Source: an uncultured Roseovarius sp. (lineage in GTDB: Bacteria > Pseudomonadota > Alphaproteobacteria > Rhodobacterales > Rhodobacteraceae). Taken from it: 64,000 nt of DNA. Under the pieces are notes generated by a model. The model made no database searches. It had not been told where the DNA came from and saw nothing but the letters and a program-made list of their open reading frames with translations. Positions within the stretch are counted from its first letter, which is position 1. Every line of letters begins with the position of its first letter. The DNA lies in contig CANMBU010000002.1 of assembly GCA_947496175.1 (NCBI GenBank), positions 496,001 to 560,000 on the forward strand. The letters are read 5' to 3'. Below, in pieces: positions 60,640 to 64,000 of the stretch. The translations under genes were made by a program, and so were the position numbers.

Positions 60640-61596
60640 ATGGTTAATCTGATTCTGAAAAGGCTGAGCTTGGGTCTGGTCACGTTGTGGCTGGTCTCTG
60701 TTATCATTTTTGTCGGCATTGAAATTCTGCCGGGCGATGCCTGTACAGCCTATCTGGAGCGCGATGCACAGGGGCAGCTTCTGGACAACTGCCGGGCTGC
60801 TCTGGGCCTCGATAAACCCGCGATCACCCGCTACCTCGAGTGGGCTGCAGCCGCTGTGCAAGGCGATTTTGGTCTCTCAGTGGACGGGGAAACACACATT
60901 ACGTCCGAGGTGGCGCTGCGTGTCAAAAACTCCATCCTGCTGGCGGCAGGTGCGCTTAGTGTGGGTGTTCCTCTTGCGATACTCCTCGGTGTCGTCGCTG
61001 GACTGTGGCGTGACAGCTTTCCCGACTTGTTCGTGTCCACCGCTGCGATCTTTGCCATGACCATCCCGGAATTTGTCACTGCAACGATCCTTGTTTTGGT
61101 CTTCGCAATCTGGCTTGGCTGGTTGCCGGCGGTTGTTCTGACGCCTGCAGATGCCCCAGCCCTTGATTTCTTTCCGGAATTTGTTCCCGCCTCCATCGTG
61201 CTCACCTTTGTCATGGTGGCGCATATCATGCGCATGGTGCGGTCTTCGGTGATCGAAGTCATGGCCAGTGAATTTGTTCAGATGGCCCAACTCAAAGGCG
61301 TGCCGTACTGGCGCATAGTTTTTCGTCACGCACTGCCCTCGGCCCTCTTGCCTGCGATCAACGTGGTTGCTCTCACCGTGGCATGGCTCTTGGGTGGGGT
61401 GGTCGTGGTTGAGGTCGTGTTCAACTATCCGGGCCTTGGCCGCATGATGATCGACGCTATTTCCGACCGAAATCTGCCGGTGATCCAGGCGATCACATTG
61501 CTCGTTGCGGCGACCTATGTGGTGATCAACCTGGTGGCTGATCTGCTGACAATCTTGCTCAACCCGCGACAAAGGTCGCAATTGGGGCGGATGTGA
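60640..61596 (+). CDS. ABC transporter permease, DppB type
   Basis: 318 residues, about six helices. The N-terminus LILKRLSLGLVTLWLVSVIIF is typical of dipeptide/oligopeptide permeases; the ATPase-contact loop is SEFVQMAQLKGVPYWRIVFRHALPSALLPA. It is the first of three coupled genes; no binding protein gene precedes it, which is unusual for this class, so that subunit is probably beyond this window. Confidence 0.9.
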   Translation: MVNLILKRLSLGLVTLWLVSVIIFVGIEILPGDACTAYLERDAQGQLLDNCRAALGLDKPAITRYLEWAAAAVQGDFGLSVDGETHITSEVALRVKNSILLAAGALSVGVPLAILLGVVAGLWRDSFPDLFVSTAAIFAMTIPEFVTATILVLVFAIWLGWLPAVVLTPADAPALDFFPEFVPASIVLTFVMVAHIMRMVRSSVIEVMASEFVQMAQLKGVPYWRIVFRHALPSALLPAINVVALTVAWLLGGVVVVEVVFNYPGLGRMMIDAISDRNLPVIQAITLLVAATYVVINLVADLLTILLNPRQRSQLGRM

Positions 61597-62489
61597 TGGC
61601 GCAAGCGGAGCAGATTAGACAAGATCGACCATCGCTATTGCGACGCTGGATCAACATCTTGCGCGAAGCAGGCAGCAGACCGTCCGGCGCGATCGGTATT
61701 TTTCTGGTTACTTTGCATGTCGTGGTGGCCATCCTCAGTCCTTGGATTGTGCCGCATGATGCCATCACAATGGGGTCAGATGAAATACTGGCCCCGCCCA
61801 CCTCCAATCATTGGCTGGGCACCGATGCGTTGGGCCGAGATGTATTCAGCCGCGTCTTGCAAGGCGGGCGGCAGGCGCTGATTGTCTGTGGTATTGCCAC
61901 ACCGCTGGCGATGCTTTGGGGTGGGCTTCTGGGGATCTACCTCGGTCTGCGGGGCGGTTGGATCGATGAGGTCGCAATGCGGCTGGTTGATGCGGTCCTG
62001 TCATTGCCGGGCATACTGCCGCTCATGGTCGTGGTGGTGATGTTCGATGGTGGAAACCTCGTGCTGATCCTGACGCTCGGCTTCCTTTTCGGCATCCCCG
62101 TCATCCGCGTGGTGCGCGCCGCAACACATGGCGTTGTCGCCCGCGATTTTATTGTTGCCGCCCGCGCCCGCGGCCACAAACGCGGCAACATCATGTGGCG
62201 AGAGCTTCTTCCCAACGTATTCGATGTGGTCATGGTCGAAGGGGCCATGCGACTGAGCTGGATGCTTCTGAGCTTTTCCGCACTTTCCTTTTTGGGCTAT
62301 GGTGTGGCCCCGCCCACTCCCGACTGGGGCCAGGAAGTCTCTGAGGCGCGGGTCTACATGTCTTTGGCGCCCTGGGGCGTTCTGGGCCCGATGTTCGCGC
62401 TCAGCTCTCTCATCATCGGTGTGAATCTGACAGCAGATGCACTGGCTAAAACACTGGGCCTCGATCGTTCACAACGGGCAGTGGTGTAG
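61596..62489 (+). CDS. ABC transporter permease, DppC type
   Basis: 297 residues; ATG 61596 shares its A with the dppB-type stop (TGATG), with GTG 61593 as alternative. The N-terminal arm with SGAIGIFLVTLHVVVAILSPW, then PPTSNHWLGTDALGRDVFSRVL (DppC hallmark) and the loop DFIVAARARGHKRGNIMWRELLPNVFD. It pairs with the preceding permease to form the membrane channel. Confidence 0.92.
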   Translation: MAQAEQIRQDRPSLLRRWINILREAGSRPSGAIGIFLVTLHVVVAILSPWIVPHDAITMGSDEILAPPTSNHWLGTDALGRDVFSRVLQGGRQALIVCGIATPLAMLWGGLLGIYLGLRGGWIDEVAMRLVDAVLSLPGILPLMVVVVMFDGGNLVLILTLGFLFGIPVIRVVRAATHGVVARDFIVAARARGHKRGNIMWRELLPNVFDVVMVEGAMRLSWMLLSFSALSFLGYGVAPPTPDWGQEVSEARVYMSLAPWGVLGPMFALSSLIIGVNLTADALAKTLGLDRSQRAVV

Positions 62490-64000
62490 ATGGCCGACGC
62501 AGGGATTATCGAGGTGAAAAACCTCTCGGTGGGGTTCACAACGCGCGCGGGGGAGACGTTCAATGTCCTGAAGAATGTCGATCTGACTGTGTGCCGAGGC
62601 GAAACCATGGGCATCGTTGGTGAAAGCGGCTCAGGCAAAAGCACCCTTGCGCTGGCCACGATGGGCTTCCTGAAACCCGGCCTTCGCAAAACCGGAGGAG
62701 ATGCGCGGTTTGCTGGTGAAGACATGTTCGCCATGTCCTCATCGAGGCTTGAAGACATTCGCGGTGGCGAGCTTGGTCTTATCCCGCAAAACTCCGGTCA
62801 GGCCCTCACGCCAACCATGCGCATCGGTGCGCAGCTTTGCGAGTCGCTCGCTCTGCATTGCAACATCGAAAAACATGCCTGTGCGCCACGCGCCGAAGAC
62901 CTCTTGAGCCAGGTTCGTCTGCGCGATGTCAAATCCATCATGGGCCGCTTTCCTCATGAGCTGTCGGGTGGGCAGCAGCAGCGCGTAGCGATTGCTATGG
63001 CTCTGGCCGGCGAACCCGAGGCGTTGGTGCTAGATGAGCCGACCACAGGTCTTGATGTGACCACGCAGATTCACATCCTCGACCTGCTGCGAGATTTGGC
63101 GGCAGAGCGCAATATGGCGATGGTCATGGTGAGTCATGATCTTGGGGTGATCGGGCGATGCTGCCAGAAAGTGACAGTCATGCTGTCCGGCGAAGTGGTG
63201 CAGAGCGCGCCCGCGCAACAGGTTTTGTGCCAGCCAGAACACCCGTATTCAAGAAAACTGCTGGATGCCACACCGCGGATCAAGCCGGTGGCGAAGATGC
63301 CCGCGCCTGTCTGTGATGGTGAAAAAGAGGTGTTACGCCTGCAAGATCTTGCGCTGAGCTATCGTCAGCCTGGCTTTTGGGAACGCAGCTTTGGCAAAAC
63401 CGATCTTCCACTGACTGTGGATGGCGTTAACGTATCGCTGAAGCAAGGGGAAACCCTGGGCCTTGTCGGGGAATCCGGGAGCGGGAAATCCACCATTCTC
63501 AAGGCCATCGCAGGGATGCTGCCGCCTCAAAACGGGTCGATTACCCTTGCCGAAGGAGCACCTTTGCCAGAGCGGATTGATCAGCGCAGCCCAACCGAGC
63601 TGCGCCGCATCCAGCTGATTTTCCAGAATGCCGATCAGGCCCTCAACCCACGCCACACAGCGCTGCAAATCCTCACACAACCTTTGCAGCTCTACTTTGG
63701 CATGAAGGGCAATGACCTGCGCGACCGGGCGGTGGAGCTTCTGGACCGCATGCGGCTTAATGCGGACTATCTGGATCGTTTTCCCGGCCAAATGTCAGGC
63801 GGTGAAAAACAGCGCCTCGCCATCGCCCGCGCCTTTGCCGCCGAGCCCGAGATCGTGCTGTGTGATGAGGTGACGTCGGCCCTAGATGTCTCGGTGCAGG
63901 CCTCGGTAATGGAGCTTCTGCAGGACCTCAAACGCGAGAAGAAAACCACGTACGTCTTCGTCAGCCATGACCTTGCCGTGGTACAGGAACTGGCCGATCA
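62490..64000 (+). CDS. Fused DppD-DppF ABC ATPase (C-terminus beyond window)
   Basis: 503 codons visible with no stop. Two complete ATP-binding domains are fused: first with GIVGESGSGKSTLALATMG, HELSGGQQQRVAIAMAL and ALVLDEPTTGLDVTTQ; second with LVGESGSGKSTILKAIAGM, GQMSGGEKQRLAIARAFA and VLCDEVTSALDVSVQ. In other peptide importers these are two proteins. It starts right after the permease stop. The substrate is probably a peptide, opine or quaternary amine; the neighbouring thioesterase suggests a CoA-degraded compound. Confidence 0.93.
   Translation, partial: MADAGIIEVKNLSVGFTTRAGETFNVLKNVDLTVCRGETMGIVGESGSGKSTLALATMGFLKPGLRKTGGDARFAGEDMFAMSSSRLEDIRGGELGLIPQNSGQALTPTMRIGAQLCESLALHCNIEKHACAPRAEDLLSQVRLRDVKSIMGRFPHELSGGQQQRVAIAMALAGEPEALVLDEPTTGLDVTTQIHILDLLRDLAAERNMAMVMVSHDLGVIGRCCQKVTVMLSGEVVQSAPAQQVLCQPEHPYSRKLLDATPRIKPVAKMPAPVCDGEKEVLRLQDLALSYRQPGFWERSFGKTDLPLTVDGVNVSLKQGETLGLVGESGSGKSTILKAIAGMLPPQNGSITLAEGAPLPERIDQRSPTELRRIQLIFQNADQALNPRHTALQILTQPLQLYFGMKGNDLRDRAVELLDRMRLNADYLDRFPGQMSGGEKQRLAIARAFAAEPEIVLCDEVTSALDVSVQASVMELLQDLKREKKTTYVFVSHDLAVVQELAD

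Overview
The window looks like chromosomal DNA from a marine alphaproteobacterium of the Roseobacter group (Rhodobacterales). The evidence is the GC-rich coding, the family set (PutA with an Lrp-type PutR, a PleD homologue next to a DUF3572 gene, lysC-ptsP, HemP, DUF1178, DUF983, an MttB-superfamily methyltransferase, trimethylamine monooxygenase) and a GTTC-N7-GTTC SOS box, which is the LexA site of Rhodobacter-type bacteria. No species can be named from the sequence alone.

Layout. 1-3.4 kb: the proline-catabolism pair putA (partial) / putR around a perfect palindrome. 3.4-6.0 kb: a TPR protein and two tandem SGNH-hydrolase-like secreted proteins. 6.0-11 kb: tRNA-Leu(UAA), metG, an MFS carrier, YceI, and an SOS-box-controlled imuA with a small membrane gene. 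11-16 kb: aldo/keto reductase, XRE regulator, fatty acid desaturase, DMT exporter, Nudix, DUF983. 16.4-18.5 kb: EF-hand protein, ECF sigma factor, putative anti-sigma factor and a Spy/CnrX-like periplasmic protein. 18.5-25.4 kb: two cyclic-di-GMP loci, a PleD homologue with a degenerate receiver and an H-NOX-like gene fused in operon to an HNOBA-GGDEF cyclase; an MttB-family gene lies between them. 25.4-33.8 kb: sugar-nucleotide epimerase, SulP transporter, small enzymes, ptsP and lysC.

33.85-36.35 kb is a complete 2,496-bp IS1595-family transposon with 25-bp terminal inverted repeats and a perfect 8-bp target duplication (TTCTGAAA). Besides the transposase it carries a Panacea-domain gene with an overlapping small partner (probable toxin-antitoxin pair), a small charged protein and an opposite-strand Cas2/VapD-like protein. 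It is inserted across the centre of a palindromic hairpin that follows an SDR gene. Then come modABC (38-41 kb), hemP and an iron ABC permease (41-43 kb).

43.4-53.8 kb is accessory-looking: a short tyrosine integrase, a cold-shock protein, a Crp/Fnr regulator, many small unknown proteins, a secreted protein made of seven Cys-Cys repeats, a DUF1611/PLP-racemase pair and a transglutaminase-like protein. 54-57 kb has trimethylamine monooxygenase (tmm) divergent from an orphan periplasmic-binding-protein-like gene without signal peptide. 57-64 kb has a secreted SnoaL-like protein with a LysR regulator, then a GntR regulator, a hotdog thioesterase and a Dpp-type ABC importer whose fused double-ATPase gene runs off the end of the window.
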